Shown in pieces: positions 7,857-17,093 of a stretch of DNA of 64,000 bases. The translations under genes were made by a program, and so were the position numbers. The stretch spans positions 1-64,000 of the forward strand of contig CAYLRO010000010.1 of the NCBI GenBank assembly GCA_964386635.1. Reading direction: 5' to 3'. A model generated the notes under the pieces. The model ran no database searches, had not been told where the DNA came from, and saw only the letters and a program-made list of their open reading frames with translations. Within the stretch, counting starts at the first letter, position 1, and every line of letters begins with the position of its first letter. Source of the stretch: Sabulitectum sp964386635. GTDB taxonomy: Bacteria > Fermentibacterota > Fermentibacteria > Fermentibacterales > JCC-6.

Positions 7857-8440
7857 TGTCTGTTATCCCCTTTGTAGTTGAGCGGGAAGGAAATTCCGAG
7901 AGATCCTATGATATCTATTCCAGACTGCTGAAGGACCGGATCATCTTCATAGGGGACACTATCACAGCGCAGACGGCTACTCTGGTTGTGGCACAATTGC
8001 TGTTCCTTGAGGGCCAGGATCCCAAGCGGGACATAAACATGTATATCCACAGTCCTGGCGGTATGGTTTCTGCAGGGCTGGCCATATATGACACAATGGA
8101 GTTCATCAAGCCTGACATCTCCACTTTCTGCATGGGCAGCGCTGCTTCAATGGCTTCTGTTCTCCTTGCTGCAGGAACCCATGGAAAGAGAAGCATTCTT
8201 CCCCATGCTAAAGTAATGATACACCAGCCCATCGGGGGAGTTCGCGGTCAGTCCTCAGACATCCAGATCGAGGCCCGTGAGATCCTTAAGATCAGGGAAC
8301 AGATGGACGGCATTATTGCCGGACATACAGGTCAGACTGTTGAGAAGGTCCACGCGGACAGTGACCGCAACTTCTGGATGAATGCACAGGAGGCTCTTGA
8401 TTACGGTATTGTAGATAACATTCTTACGAATAGAGAGTAG
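7856..8440 (+). CDS. clpP: ATP-dependent Clp protease proteolytic subunit
   Basis: A 194-residue ClpP. The catalytic serine is in GSAASMAS (Ser98), the histidine in MIHQPIGG (His123), and the Asp lies in the DRNFWMNAQEALDYGIVD segment. Length and motifs match the family closely. Its start overlaps the tig stop by one base and clpX starts two bases after its stop, so the three are translationally coupled. Confidence 0.97.
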   Translation: MSVIPFVVEREGNSERSYDIYSRLLKDRIIFIGDTITAQTATLVVAQLLFLEGQDPKRDINMYIHSPGGMVSAGLAIYDTMEFIKPDISTFCMGSAASMASVLLAAGTHGKRSILPHAKVMIHQPIGGVRGQSSDIQIEAREILKIREQMDGIIAGHTGQTVEKVHADSDRNFWMNAQEALDYGIVDNILTNRE

Positions 8441-8441
8441 T

Positions 8442-9689
8442 ATGCCAAAAGAAAACAGATGTTCGTTCTGTAACAGACCTGCCCAGGAGGTGAAACATCT
8501 CATTCAGGGTCCCGGAGTTTTCATATGCGACGACTGCGTGCGTTACTGCAATGAGATCGTAACTGAGACCAAGGGAGAGAACAGCAAAAAACCTTCCTTT
8601 CTGCAGAAAGATCTTCCCACACCCCGGGAGATAAAGGACCAGCTTGATCTGTATGTTATAGGACAGGAGGAGGCGAAGAAGGTACTCTCCGTTGCAGTTT
8701 ACAACCACTACAGAAGACTCTTGAACATGCATGACACCAAAGCATCTGTGGAACTTGAGAAGAGTAACATTGTTCTTCTGGGCCCTACAGGTGTGGGTAA
8801 AACCCTTCTTGCCCGTACACTTGCCCGGATACTGGATGTGCCGTTTGCCATAGCTGATGCAACCACACTTACTGAAGCCGGTTACGTGGGAGAAGATGTT
8901 GAAAACATCCTGCTTCGACTGCTTCAGGTTACTGATATGGATGTGGAGACCGCTCAGCATGGAATCATTTACATAGATGAGATCGACAAGATAGCAAGGA
9001 AGTCCGAGAACTCCTCCATCACCAGAGATGTTTCAGGTGAAGGTGTTCAACAGGCTCTTCTGAAGATAATCGAAGGCACTGTCGCAGGAGTTCCTCCAGG
9101 CGGTGGCAGAAAGCATCCTTACCAGGATCATATTCAGGTGGATACCACCAACATTCTCTTTATCTGCGGAGGAGCTTTCCACGGTATAGAGAGAATAATT
9201 TCAAAGAGGGTTCGGAGTTCCTCGCTTGGCTTCAATGCCAGGATAGACCACGAGGAAGACGATGAGGGCATGAAGATACTGAAGAAAGCAGAGGTTCACG
9301 ACCTTGTGCACTTCGGCCTTATCCCTGAGCTTGTAGGGCGTCTTCCAGTAATGGTGACCCTTGATGATCTGAGTGAGGAAGACCTGGTGCATGTGCTTAC
9401 AGAGCCCAAGAATGCATTGATCAAGCAATACCGATACATGTTCTCTCTGGACGGGATAGATCTGGAATTCAGCAGGAAAGCTCTCCTCGCTATTGCGGGA
9501 AAGGCACGAAAGAGCGAAAGCGGAGCAAGAGGGCTAAGATCAATCGTGGAAAAAGTCCTTCTGGACCCCATGTACAACATCCCTTCAAGAAAAGATTCCA
9601 TCGAGAAACTGGTTATTGGAGAAAAATGCATTACCATGGGTGAACCTCCAAAAGAGATACCGAGACAAACTACCAGAGAAGCAGTTTGA
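8442..9689 (+). CDS. clpX: ATP-dependent Clp protease ATP-binding subunit ClpX
   Basis: A 415-residue AAA+ unfoldase. The N-terminal zinc-binding domain has four cysteines (C7, C10, C29, C32). The Walker A motif GPTGVGKT is at about residue 112, Walker B is IIYIDEIDKIA, and a sensor segment SESGARGLRSI is near the end. It unfolds substrates and feeds them to ClpP, encoded just upstream. Confidence 0.97.
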   Translation: MPKENRCSFCNRPAQEVKHLIQGPGVFICDDCVRYCNEIVTETKGENSKKPSFLQKDLPTPREIKDQLDLYVIGQEEAKKVLSVAVYNHYRRLLNMHDTKASVELEKSNIVLLGPTGVGKTLLARTLARILDVPFAIADATTLTEAGYVGEDVENILLRLLQVTDMDVETAQHGIIYIDEIDKIARKSENSSITRDVSGEGVQQALLKIIEGTVAGVPPGGGRKHPYQDHIQVDTTNILFICGGAFHGIERIISKRVRSSSLGFNARIDHEEDDEGMKILKKAEVHDLVHFGLIPELVGRLPVMVTLDDLSEEDLVHVLTEPKNALIKQYRYMFSLDGIDLEFSRKALLAIAGKARKSESGARGLRSIVEKVLLDPMYNIPSRKDSIEKLVIGEKCITMGEPPKEIPRQTTREAV

Positions 9690-9690
9690 T

Positions 9691-10272
9691 TTGGCAAAAC
9701 TCCAAATCGAGTTTCTTAAGAGCTGTCCCGGACGCAAAGGTCTTCCGGAAGACGGATTGCCGGAAATAGGTTTCATAGGCAGATCCAATGTTGGCAAGTC
9801 TTCACTTATCAACCGTCTTGCCGGCGGGAAAAAAGTTGCCAGAACCAGTTCCAGACCCGGCTGTACTCAGTACATCAACATATTCACCACCAACAGGAAC
9901 TTCTATATAGCCGACCTTCCAGGTTATGGTTTTGCAAAAGCTCCCGGGAAGTTGAGGAGCCAGTGGGTGGACTGGATCGGCTGGTATCTCAGGGAGAGAA
10001 AACCTCTCCGTGGGACAGTTCTCCTTGTGGACGCCAGACATCCTTACCTTGAAAATGACAGATCCATGTCTGAGTTTCTTATTGAAGGTGGAAAACCTTA
10101 CATCATAGCACTTACCAAGAGTGACAAGCTCAAACGGAGCAAGCTGGCAGCCTCTGTGCGAAAGGCAGGAGAAATGGGGCCGGTAATCCCGGTTTCCTCC
10201 GTGGACGGCAGCGGAATGAATGAACTGTGCGGGTGGCTTGCAACAGCCACAGCTGCACCGGTTAGGAGCTGA
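9691..10272 (+). CDS. engB: ribosome-biogenesis GTPase EngB/YsxC
   Basis: A 193-residue small GTPase. G1 is GRSNVGKSS, G3 is DLPGYGFA and G4 is TKSDK, with the threonine-containing switch I between them. TTG at 9691, two bases after the clpX stop, gives the family's normal N-terminal length; an ATG at 9616 would overlap clpX by 74 bases. The ribosome site (AGAGAAG, about 10 bases upstream) is weak, so translation probably couples to clpX. EngB acts in assembly of the large ribosomal subunit. Confidence 0.9.
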   Translation: MAKLQIEFLKSCPGRKGLPEDGLPEIGFIGRSNVGKSSLINRLAGGKKVARTSSRPGCTQYINIFTTNRNFYIADLPGYGFAKAPGKLRSQWVDWIGWYLRERKPLRGTVLLVDARHPYLENDRSMSEFLIEGGKPYIIALTKSDKLKRSKLAASVRKAGEMGPVIPVSSVDGSGMNELCGWLATATAAPVRS

Positions 10273-10274
10273 GA

Positions 10275-11528
10275 ATGCCAGTTACAATCGTTGTTGGACT
10301 GCAGTGGGGGGACGAGGGAAAAGGTAAGATGGTTGATCATCTTGCCGGCAGAGCATCAGCAGTAGCCCGATTCAGTGGAGGAGCCAATGCAGGGCATACC
10401 GTTGAAGCTGAGGGAAACAGATTTGCCCTTCATCTACTTCCATCAGGGCTTGTAAGACCAGACGTCACAGCGATGATAGGTGCTTCCTGTGTAATGGATC
10501 CGGTAACAGTCCTCAGGGAAATTGAATCCCTTGAGGATAATGGCATAAAGGTTGGGAAAAGGCTTCTGATCTCCGGCAAGGTCAACCTGACTCATCCCGG
10601 TTACAAACTATTTGAAAAGCTTTCTGAAGAATCTCTTTCTGCCGGAAAGATAGGCACTACCGGCAGGGGAATAGGACCAACATACGAGAGAAAATTCAGA
10701 AGGAATGCTATCAGACTTGAAGATGCTCTGAAACCGGAGCTGTTCAGGAAACTGGTGCAGTTTCACACAGATGATGTTACCACGGCCCTTAACCTCTCAC
10801 AATCAGAGACAGAGCTTCTTTCCTCTCAGGTAGAGGAATTCATCTCTGCATCGGAACAGGTGATCTCATACTGTGCTGATGTCTCCCTTTCCATCAATGG
10901 TTTTATCAGCAGCGGGGAGAGAATTATCGCTGAGGGAGCTCAGGGTACTCTTCTGGACCCTGATCACGGCTCTTATCCCTTCGTAACATGCGGACAGTGT
11001 GTTTCCGGAGCAGCCTGTACAAGCCTGGGATTCGGACCCACCGAGGTTGATCAGGTAACAGGAATACTGAAGGCATATACAACCCGGGTTGGTGCCGGTC
11101 CCTTCCCTACCGAGCAGGACAATGAAACAGGGGAGAGGATCAGAGTTGCCGGTCATGAGTTCGGAACAACAACAGGCAGACCCCGCAGGTGCGGCTGGCT
11201 TGATGGTGTTCTTGCTGACTATGCCTGCAGACTCAACGGCTGTACTTCGATTACCGTGACACTTCTGGATGTTCTCAGCGGTTTTGACCGTCTGAAGATA
11301 TGTACTTCATATACCGGCGGATCATTCAGCTCCGGCAGATCCATGGGCGAGATGGTGCCTGAATACCTTGAACTGCCCGGATGGAGCCAGGATATCCGCG
11401 GTGAAAGGAACTGGTCTTCTCTGCCTGAAAATGCCAGGAATTATGTACTTGCCATTGAGAAGATGGTGAAGGTACCGGTAACTTCCATTTCCACCGGCCC
11501 GGGTCGGGATGATGTGATCTGGAGGTAG
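10275..11528 (+). CDS. purA: adenylosuccinate synthetase
   Basis: A 417-residue enzyme joining IMP and aspartate with GTP to make adenylosuccinate, the first committed step to AMP. The N-terminal GTP-binding loop QWGDEGKGK and catalytic Asp/His (GGANAGHT) are present, as are RGIGPTYERK and the GTTTGRPRRCGWLD segment. Length is near the family norm. It starts two bases after engB with AGGAG upstream, and overlaps the next gene by one base. Confidence 0.97.
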   Translation: MPVTIVVGLQWGDEGKGKMVDHLAGRASAVARFSGGANAGHTVEAEGNRFALHLLPSGLVRPDVTAMIGASCVMDPVTVLREIESLEDNGIKVGKRLLISGKVNLTHPGYKLFEKLSEESLSAGKIGTTGRGIGPTYERKFRRNAIRLEDALKPELFRKLVQFHTDDVTTALNLSQSETELLSSQVEEFISASEQVISYCADVSLSINGFISSGERIIAEGAQGTLLDPDHGSYPFVTCGQCVSGAACTSLGFGPTEVDQVTGILKAYTTRVGAGPFPTEQDNETGERIRVAGHEFGTTTGRPRRCGWLDGVLADYACRLNGCTSITVTLLDVLSGFDRLKICTSYTGGSFSSGRSMGEMVPEYLELPGWSQDIRGERNWSSLPENARNYVLAIEKMVKVPVTSISTGPGRDDVIWR

Positions 11529-12895
11529 TGGTGCCGGGCTTCGACAGCCATGCTCATCTTCACTTTGATCACTTTGCTGATGATCTTGATCAGGTTGTGA
11601 AAAGAGCTGCTCTTGCAGGTATTACCCATGTGATGATACCTTCTGTGGATCCTTCCACAGCTGAATTGTCAGCTTCCATTGCAATGAAGTACAGTCTCTG
11701 GTCCGCTTCGGCTTTTCACCCTGAACACCTGCCTGAATCCCTTCCGGAAGAGGGCTGGAAAAGAATCAGAAAAACTCTTCTGGAGCCGCGAACAATCGCC
11801 GTGGGCGAGACAGGGCTTGATTTTCATCACAATACTTTTCCTTTGAAAGATCAGCTTCTCTGGTTCCACCGGCACATTGAACTTGCATCTGCGCTGGGAT
11901 TTCCACTCATTGTCCATTCCCGTAAAGCAGAGGAAGCAGTTCTTGCGGAACTTCCTTCCTCTGTCTCCGTCCCTGTTATCCTTCACTGCTGGAACGGCAA
12001 CAGGGAACTCACAAGGGCAGCTGTATCCAGAGGGTTCTATATAGGGGTGGACGGGCCGATTACATACAGGAAGAGCGGAAGGCTCCGGGAAACAATCTCC
12101 TCTGTACCGCTGGAACTCCTGCTTGCAGAAACTGATTCTCCGTTTCTACCTCCGGAACCTTTCAGAGGAAGAAGAAATGAGCCTGCATATACCCGTCTGG
12201 TGATAGAAACACTCAGGGAACTCTATGGAGGTGATCTGTCTATAGAGGGCATGTTATTCATGCTCTGGGAAAATGCAATGAGGGCATTTCGCCTGCATCC
12301 GTTGAACAGAAGGGCTGATATTGCTTACAAGTACGGCAACTCAGTTTATATCAACCTTACAGTACAGTGTCAGAACAACTGTTCATTCTGTGTTCGCAGG
12401 CATTCAGACGGTATTGCCGGTTATTTTCTCAGGCACCGTGAGGATCCGTCAGATGAACTGGTGCTTTCTTCTCTCAGCGCACTGCCTCTGGAGGATTACA
12501 GGGAAATTGTTTTCTGTGGATACGGCGAGCCCACTCTCAGAAGCGATCTGCTTGTGAAGTGTGCGGAATCTGTGCATAAAAGGGGTATTCGAACGCGACT
12601 GAATACCAACGGTCTCTGTACTTCGTTTATGACCGTGGACAGCATCAGCGAACTTCTGGGGAGTGTTGATTCCGTGAGTATCAGTTTGAACGCATCAGGT
12701 GAAAAGGAGTACAACAGGATTTGTTCTTCGTCAGTGGAATCAGCCTGGGAGCATCTCCTGAAGTTTGTGAAATTGACAAAGGCTTCAGGTAAATCCGCAG
12801 GAGTGACAGCAGTTTCCGGTTCAGGAGCAGACATCTGCAGAGTAAAAACCCTTTCGGAAAGGCTGGGTGTGCCTTTGAGAGTTCGTGGAGAATGA
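11528..12895 (+). CDS. TatD-type metallohydrolase fused to a radical SAM domain
   Basis: A 455-residue two-domain protein. Residues about 1-255 are a TatD-like hydrolase: DSHAHLHF at the N-terminus (HxH metal ligands), GETGLDFH, VHSRKAEEA and AETDSPFLPPEPFRGRRNEP. From about residue 270 a radical SAM domain follows with the iron-sulfur motif CQNNCSFC (C281, C285, C288), then FCGYGEPTLR as the SAM-binding glycine-rich motif. Separate TatD-linked radical SAM proteins are a known family; here the two are one chain. The GTG start overlaps the purA stop by one base, and rsmA overlaps its 3' end by four bases. The substrate is unknown, but the neighbourhood points to RNA or nucleic-acid metabolism. 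Confidence 0.88.
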   Translation: MVPGFDSHAHLHFDHFADDLDQVVKRAALAGITHVMIPSVDPSTAELSASIAMKYSLWSASAFHPEHLPESLPEEGWKRIRKTLLEPRTIAVGETGLDFHHNTFPLKDQLLWFHRHIELASALGFPLIVHSRKAEEAVLAELPSSVSVPVILHCWNGNRELTRAAVSRGFYIGVDGPITYRKSGRLRETISSVPLELLLAETDSPFLPPEPFRGRRNEPAYTRLVIETLRELYGGDLSIEGMLFMLWENAMRAFRLHPLNRRADIAYKYGNSVYINLTVQCQNNCSFCVRRHSDGIAGYFLRHREDPSDELVLSSLSALPLEDYREIVFCGYGEPTLRSDLLVKCAESVHKRGIRTRLNTNGLCTSFMTVDSISELLGSVDSVSISLNASGEKEYNRICSSSVESAWEHLLKFVKLTKASGKSAGVTAVSGSGADICRVKTLSERLGVPLRVRGE

Positions 12896-13707
12896 ACAGA
12901 TCTGAAACAAGAAAGGCACTCAGGGAGATGGACATGAGGGCTGACAGGAGCCTGGGTCAGAATTTTCTGATCAACCCTCTTGCAGCTTTGAAAATAGTCA
13001 GAGCCCTTGGAGATAAGCCATTGTCAGTGCTTGAGATAGGGCCTGGGCTGGGGGCGCTTACCGGTAAGCTCCTTGATGCCGGACACAGAGTTGCGGCTGT
13101 GGAACTGTCTGAACGGTTGTCTGAACGGTTGTCTTCTCTGTTTCCTGCAGTGCACACGATTCACGGGGATTTTCTTCAGGTGAATCCTCTGGAGATGGAA
13201 GGATTTCCCTTCGATGCAGTTGCTTCAAATCTTCCATACAACATTTCTTCTCAGGCAGTGCTCAGGCTCTGTGCAGTGGAATTCAACCAGGTGAAACGGG
13301 TTGTGATCATGCTTCAGAAAGAAATGGCTGAACGGCTCTGCTGCCTTGAAGGAGGCAGGAACTACGGCAGACTGGCGCTGATGGTCTGGCCCTGGTACTC
13401 TGTGAAGAAACTGTTCGACCTGGAACCTGGTGAGTTCATGCCTGCGCCAAAAGTATCTTCCAGGGTGGTTGTTATGGAGAAGAAGGAAGACCCGCCGCTG
13501 GACCGTGAGACCTATTCTGTTTATGGCAGAGTGGTAAAAGCAGCCTTCTCCTCACGGAGAAAAAAGATTATAAACTGCCTGACTCAGATATTCGGTCGGG
13601 AAGCTGCCATACACATGCTTGAAGCGGCAGATGTGAACCCGGATCTCAGAGCGGAAAGAATCCCACCTGAGAAATTTGTGGAACTTGCTGGAAAGGCGGA
13701 GATTTGA
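12892..13707 (+). CDS. rsmA: 16S rRNA dimethyladenosine transferase RsmA/KsgA
   Basis: A 271-residue methyltransferase that dimethylates two adjacent adenosines in helix 45 of 16S rRNA. Motif I is VLEIGPGLGALTGKLL, the catalytic motif is NLPYNISS, and the QNFLINP N-terminal signature is present. A perfect 12-base tandem duplication around 13106-13131 gives the repeated residues SERLSERL in the helix after motif I. It sits between the TatD/radical SAM gene and an unrelated envelope gene, overlapping both. Confidence 0.95.
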   Translation: MNRSETRKALREMDMRADRSLGQNFLINPLAALKIVRALGDKPLSVLEIGPGLGALTGKLLDAGHRVAAVELSERLSERLSSLFPAVHTIHGDFLQVNPLEMEGFPFDAVASNLPYNISSQAVLRLCAVEFNQVKRVVIMLQKEMAERLCCLEGGRNYGRLALMVWPWYSVKKLFDLEPGEFMPAPKVSSRVVVMEKKEDPPLDRETYSVYGRVVKAAFSSRRKKIINCLTQIFGREAAIHMLEAADVNPDLRAERIPPEKFVELAGKAEI

Positions 13708-15506
13708 GATATCTTTTCTGTATTCTGCTTGCTGCAGCGGTTTCTTCCGCCTTCGATTTCAGCTACAATCTCACAATGAGTCAGTTCAAGGAGTACAGCG
13801 CACTTACCAACAATTTTTCCGCTACAGAGAATGTTTCTCCAAAGGTGTCTCTTTCCGGCAGCGGGACTTTTTCTGCAGAGAGAGAAGAAGGATTTGATCG
13901 CTTCACTGACTCGCGAAGCGGGAACGGTTCCATGAGCTGGCGCCCGATTGATGGTATCGAAATGTCCACTTCTTTCTCCAGAACAGTTTCTCTTGAGGAA
14001 AGGTATGGAGAACAGACCAGGGACGACCAGTCAGAGTCAGCTACAGGAAGTATTCGATTTGCCACAGGGAACTGGCTGAATACAAACCTCTCAGTGGGTC
14101 TGCAGAATGTTGACTACATCAGGGTTTCCGGAGATACCATCTCTGCTGGAAATAACGACGGAAGCCTGTACAGGGTGGGCAGCACCATAAACAAAACTTT
14201 TTTCGGAGGGATCAATACATCTCTGGGATTCACCGAAAACAGGACATACGGAAACGAAACCGAGAACGAATCAAACGGGTTGAACGTTAGAACCAGCTAT
14301 TACTTTCCGGACAGTTTCCGCGGCGGAAGCCTGAGCGCTCAGGTTGCAGCCAGCAGAAACAATATTCTCTACATCGATTCTCTCACTGAGAAAGTGGGAG
14401 AGAACTGGTCTCATTCAGAGAGCGCAGAACTCCCGGAAATTATTCCCGGAGTGTTCATGGAGTTCAGTACAGGCTGGAATGAGGAAAACGATCACTATGA
14501 AAGCACTGAACCTGATTCAATCCTGGATAACCCCAGGAACAATGATAGACAGGGGAGATCCCTGAGCTCCATGCTTATCTGGGAAGCATCTGACAACATG
14601 GATCTGGATTTTTCCTTTACAAGAAGTATTGATGAAAAAGCGAACAGCGCACTTGATTACAATACCGGTGAGTACTACCAGTTAAACGAAAAGTCCGATG
14701 ACAAGCTGCTTGATATTGTTCTTACATACAACCCCGGCGACTCCAGGGTTACCTTCCAGAGACTGGTTGAACTGTATTCATACGACACAGATATAGAAAA
14801 CGAAGACACTCTTTCATTTGTCAACGACTATGACAGAGACGAGTACAGGCAGCTTCTGGCCATAAGTGCTACAATACCACTGTCCAGCCGGTTTACCCTT
14901 ACATCTTCCATGACAGGGCAGGAAAGAACAATTTACTACCTCATGTCATCTCAGAGTGCAAATTCCAGAACCACTTCAACATATGCTTTTTATCCCGGCT
15001 ACAGATACGATCTGGGTCGAAACTGGAAGATCAGTCAGAGTGTTAAGATAACCGCCACTTACACCGAGTACATTTTCTCGGAAGCTGCCGGTGTGAGCGA
15101 CAGGCTGTCAAGAAGGCTTGACGAGTCGTTCGCTCTGGTGAGAACCTCTTCTGACAGTACCACTCTCGGCATCTCACAAAGCTTTACATTCAATGATCAG
15201 GGAACTCTGGAGAATAACATTTATCTGCGATCCGAGGAGTCGCTTAACAGTTCCATCGGTGTTGATGTGGGTTTCCATGTGTCTTCCAGGGTAGGTGTTA
15301 CTCCTACCTACAACTATCAGTATCTCTCCAGAAACAGGATGGCCTACGGTCTTAAAACCGTTGACAACATTCATCATGTAGGTCTCAGATCCGCCATTGA
15401 CACAATGGGGGGAACTATGAATGCCAACATTACCCGCTCTTTCTACAGCGATCCCACAAAGGACAGCTACTGGAAGGCAAGTGTGGGTTTCAACTTAAGG
15501 ATGTGA
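13704..15506 (+). CDS. exported beta-rich protein, probable outer-membrane barrel
   Basis: A 600-residue protein of unknown family. The N-terminus (MRYLFCILLAAAVSSAFDF) is a signal peptide, and the rest consists of alternating aromatic/polar strands with many S, T, N and Y residues and turns of D/N/G, ending in a KASVGFNLRM strand typical of barrels. No catalytic motif is seen. The TTG start overlaps the rsmA stop (TTGA), with GGCGGAG just upstream. A lipoprotein gene follows after seven bases, so the two may work together at the outer membrane. Confidence 0.7.
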   Translation: MRYLFCILLAAAVSSAFDFSYNLTMSQFKEYSALTNNFSATENVSPKVSLSGSGTFSAEREEGFDRFTDSRSGNGSMSWRPIDGIEMSTSFSRTVSLEERYGEQTRDDQSESATGSIRFATGNWLNTNLSVGLQNVDYIRVSGDTISAGNNDGSLYRVGSTINKTFFGGINTSLGFTENRTYGNETENESNGLNVRTSYYFPDSFRGGSLSAQVAASRNNILYIDSLTEKVGENWSHSESAELPEIIPGVFMEFSTGWNEENDHYESTEPDSILDNPRNNDRQGRSLSSMLIWEASDNMDLDFSFTRSIDEKANSALDYNTGEYYQLNEKSDDKLLDIVLTYNPGDSRVTFQRLVELYSYDTDIENEDTLSFVNDYDRDEYRQLLAISATIPLSSRFTLTSSMTGQERTIYYLMSSQSANSRTTSTYAFYPGYRYDLGRNWKISQSVKITATYTEYIFSEAAGVSDRLSRRLDESFALVRTSSDSTTLGISQSFTFNDQGTLENNIYLRSEESLNSSIGVDVGFHVSSRVGVTPTYNYQYLSRNRMAYGLKTVDNIHHVGLRSAIDTMGGTMNANITRSFYSDPTKDSYWKASVGFNLRM

Positions 15507-15513
15507 GGTTACC

Positions 15514-16083
15514 ATGAAGTATGCAGGTGTAACCGCCCTTTTTCTTGTGCTTCTTTCATGCAGTCTTTTTGACCCCAGGGATCCTGAAGAGCCGTCTCAG
15601 GGAGGAGTGACCTGGTTAACCCCTACCAGTCCTGATATTGTGGTAGAGAACATGCAGTCAGCTCTTAATGGTGAATCGGTTCTTTACCTTGACTGTCTGG
15701 ACGATTCATTTGTTTTCCATGCGGACACGAATGACATTGATGACTATCCCCTGATGAACTTCGCTGACTGGACAAAGAGTGTTGAAAATCTCACAGTCAG
15801 TCAGCTTTACTCGGCTCTTACAACTGACAGTACAGTAACCGCGGAGTTTTTAATGGTGTCCAGCAACCCTGATCCCCCGGCTCCTGAAGACAGTGTTATC
15901 ATTTACCGGAACTATACGATCCTGATTCCCGGTGCTGAATACTCGCCTGCTTTCGGTATTGCCGAGCTTCACCTGGTTGAGGACGGAGAGGGACTCTGGC
16001 AGATTCTCAGCTGGCACGATGCCAGGTATGAACAGTCTTCTCCGGAAAAAACCTGGGGTGTCATAAAGGCGGTTTACCGCTGA
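15514..16083 (+). CDS. lipoprotein of unknown function
   Basis: A 189-residue protein with a lipoprotein signal (VLLSC, Cys about residue 16). The mature part (VVENMQSALNGESVLYLDCLDD and the C-terminal EDGEGLWQILSWHDARYE) has the look of an NTF2-like fold as in small lipoproteins with a W-x-I-x-x-W-x-D ending, but the family is not recognised. It lies between the barrel protein and a methyltransferase gene whose ribosome site is inside its last codons. Confidence 0.72.
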   Translation: MKYAGVTALFLVLLSCSLFDPRDPEEPSQGGVTWLTPTSPDIVVENMQSALNGESVLYLDCLDDSFVFHADTNDIDDYPLMNFADWTKSVENLTVSQLYSALTTDSTVTAEFLMVSSNPDPPAPEDSVIIYRNYTILIPGAEYSPAFGIAELHLVEDGEGLWQILSWHDARYEQSSPEKTWGVIKAVYR

Positions 16084-16622
16084 CGTCTTTTTCCTCTGGA
16101 GAGATTACCTCTGATACCCTTCTGCTGGCCAGGCTTGCTTCAGAAATTCCTTACACTGTCTGTTTTGATCTGGGCACAGGTACAGGCGGGATTCTTGCTA
16201 ACATGGAACCATATGAAGGGTTTTCTGTGGGAATTGACTTCTCAATGGATGCTCTGGTGCATTTCGATCTTAAGAACGGTCAGCCGGTTCTCTGTCCTGT
16301 TGAACGGATTTGCAGGACATTCAGAGAAAACTGTGCGGATCTGGTAGTTGCCAATCCCCCGTATTATTCCCTGTCCAGCAGCAGACCTTCACCTGACAGA
16401 ATCCGAATGCAGGCAAGAACCGGAGATTCCCTTACAGTTCACAGATTTGTATTTGCTGCTGCCTGGCTTCTTCGCCAGGGCGGCATACTGGTTATCTCAA
16501 CCAGTCCTGACAGAGAGAAAGAAACTGAGCAGAGCATTACTGCAGCAGGTTTCACCAGAAGAGAGATTTTCAGGGAAAACGGTGTATCTGCAATCAGGGC
16601 TGAATGTTTCTCTCGGATCTGA
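16080..16622 (+). CDS. TrmN6-like tRNA (adenine-N6) methyltransferase, CTG start
   Basis: A 180-residue SAM-dependent methyltransferase. Motif I FDLGTGTGGILAN is at about residues 32-44 and the N6-adenine motif NPPYY near residue 94, followed by a RIRMQARTG segment like the ARHE region of tRNA1(Val) A37 methyltransferases. The first ATG in frame (16203) falls after motif I and would give a non-functional protein. The frame is open back to 16032 and contains only CTG codons as possible starts. CTG at 16080 overlaps the preceding TGA as CTGA and has AGGCGG (16067-16072) seven bases upstream, so it is chosen. A HemK/PrmC-like role is the alternative. Confidence 0.72.
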   Translation: MTSFSSGEITSDTLLLARLASEIPYTVCFDLGTGTGGILANMEPYEGFSVGIDFSMDALVHFDLKNGQPVLCPVERICRTFRENCADLVVANPPYYSLSSSRPSPDRIRMQARTGDSLTVHRFVFAAAWLLRQGGILVISTSPDREKETEQSITAAGFTRREIFRENGVSAIRAECFSRI

Positions 16623-17037
16623 AAACTGCTGCTGCATAGTAGCATGTGTCTGAGTAGGCACCCTCAAGGAGTTCCATCCCAAGTTGCCAGGTTCCGATTT
16701 CTGTAGAATCGGGAATAATAGCAAGAGTTGTGTGATCGCTCACATCTCCTCTGGGGGTGATACCACCGGGATTAGTCAGCCAGAAATCAACATAGTTGAA
16801 TGCGGAATCTGTCCAGATGATGAAGGAGTAGCAGTATTCAGGGGTCAGATTAACTTCCACAAGGAGAGTGTCACCGAGAGTCAGCATGCCGGAAGCAGGA
16901 TCACCCACCATGGTTTCACCCATTGCAATCAGGCCGTCAGTGGTCATGGTAAGTCTCTCAAGAGCTTTCTCAGCGCCTTCAAATCCTGAAGAAATTCCAG
17001 TGATTATCAAGAGCAGTAAAATCAAATGCTTTGACAC
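16594..17037 (-). CDS. exported protein of unknown function
   Basis: A 147-residue protein with a clear signal peptide (MSKHLILLLLIITGISSG). The mature part has a beta-rich domain (TLGDTLLVEVNLTPEYCYSFIIWTD, YVDFWLTNPGG, GTWQLGMELLEG) reminiscent of C-terminal pre-peptidase or proprotein-convertase-like beta sandwiches, but assignment is uncertain. The GTG start follows GGAGGAG. It is convergent with the methyltransferase gene, and the last 29 bases of the two genes overlap. Confidence 0.72.
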   Translation of the reverse strand: MSKHLILLLLIITGISSGFEGAEKALERLTMTTDGLIAMGETMVGDPASGMLTLGDTLLVEVNLTPEYCYSFIIWTDSAFNYVDFWLTNPGGITPRGDVSDHTTLAIIPDSTEIGTWQLGMELLEGAYSDTCYYAAAVFRSERNIQP

Positions 17038-17093
17038 AGACTCCTCCGTCTCTGAATATTCCCTTCCATACTACATTCCACCGTTGAAGGGAA

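Noticed and set aside
13106..13131. A 12-base perfect tandem repeat in rsmA.
   Set aside because: It is real but keeps the frame and only duplicates four residues in a surface helix; no sign of phase variation.
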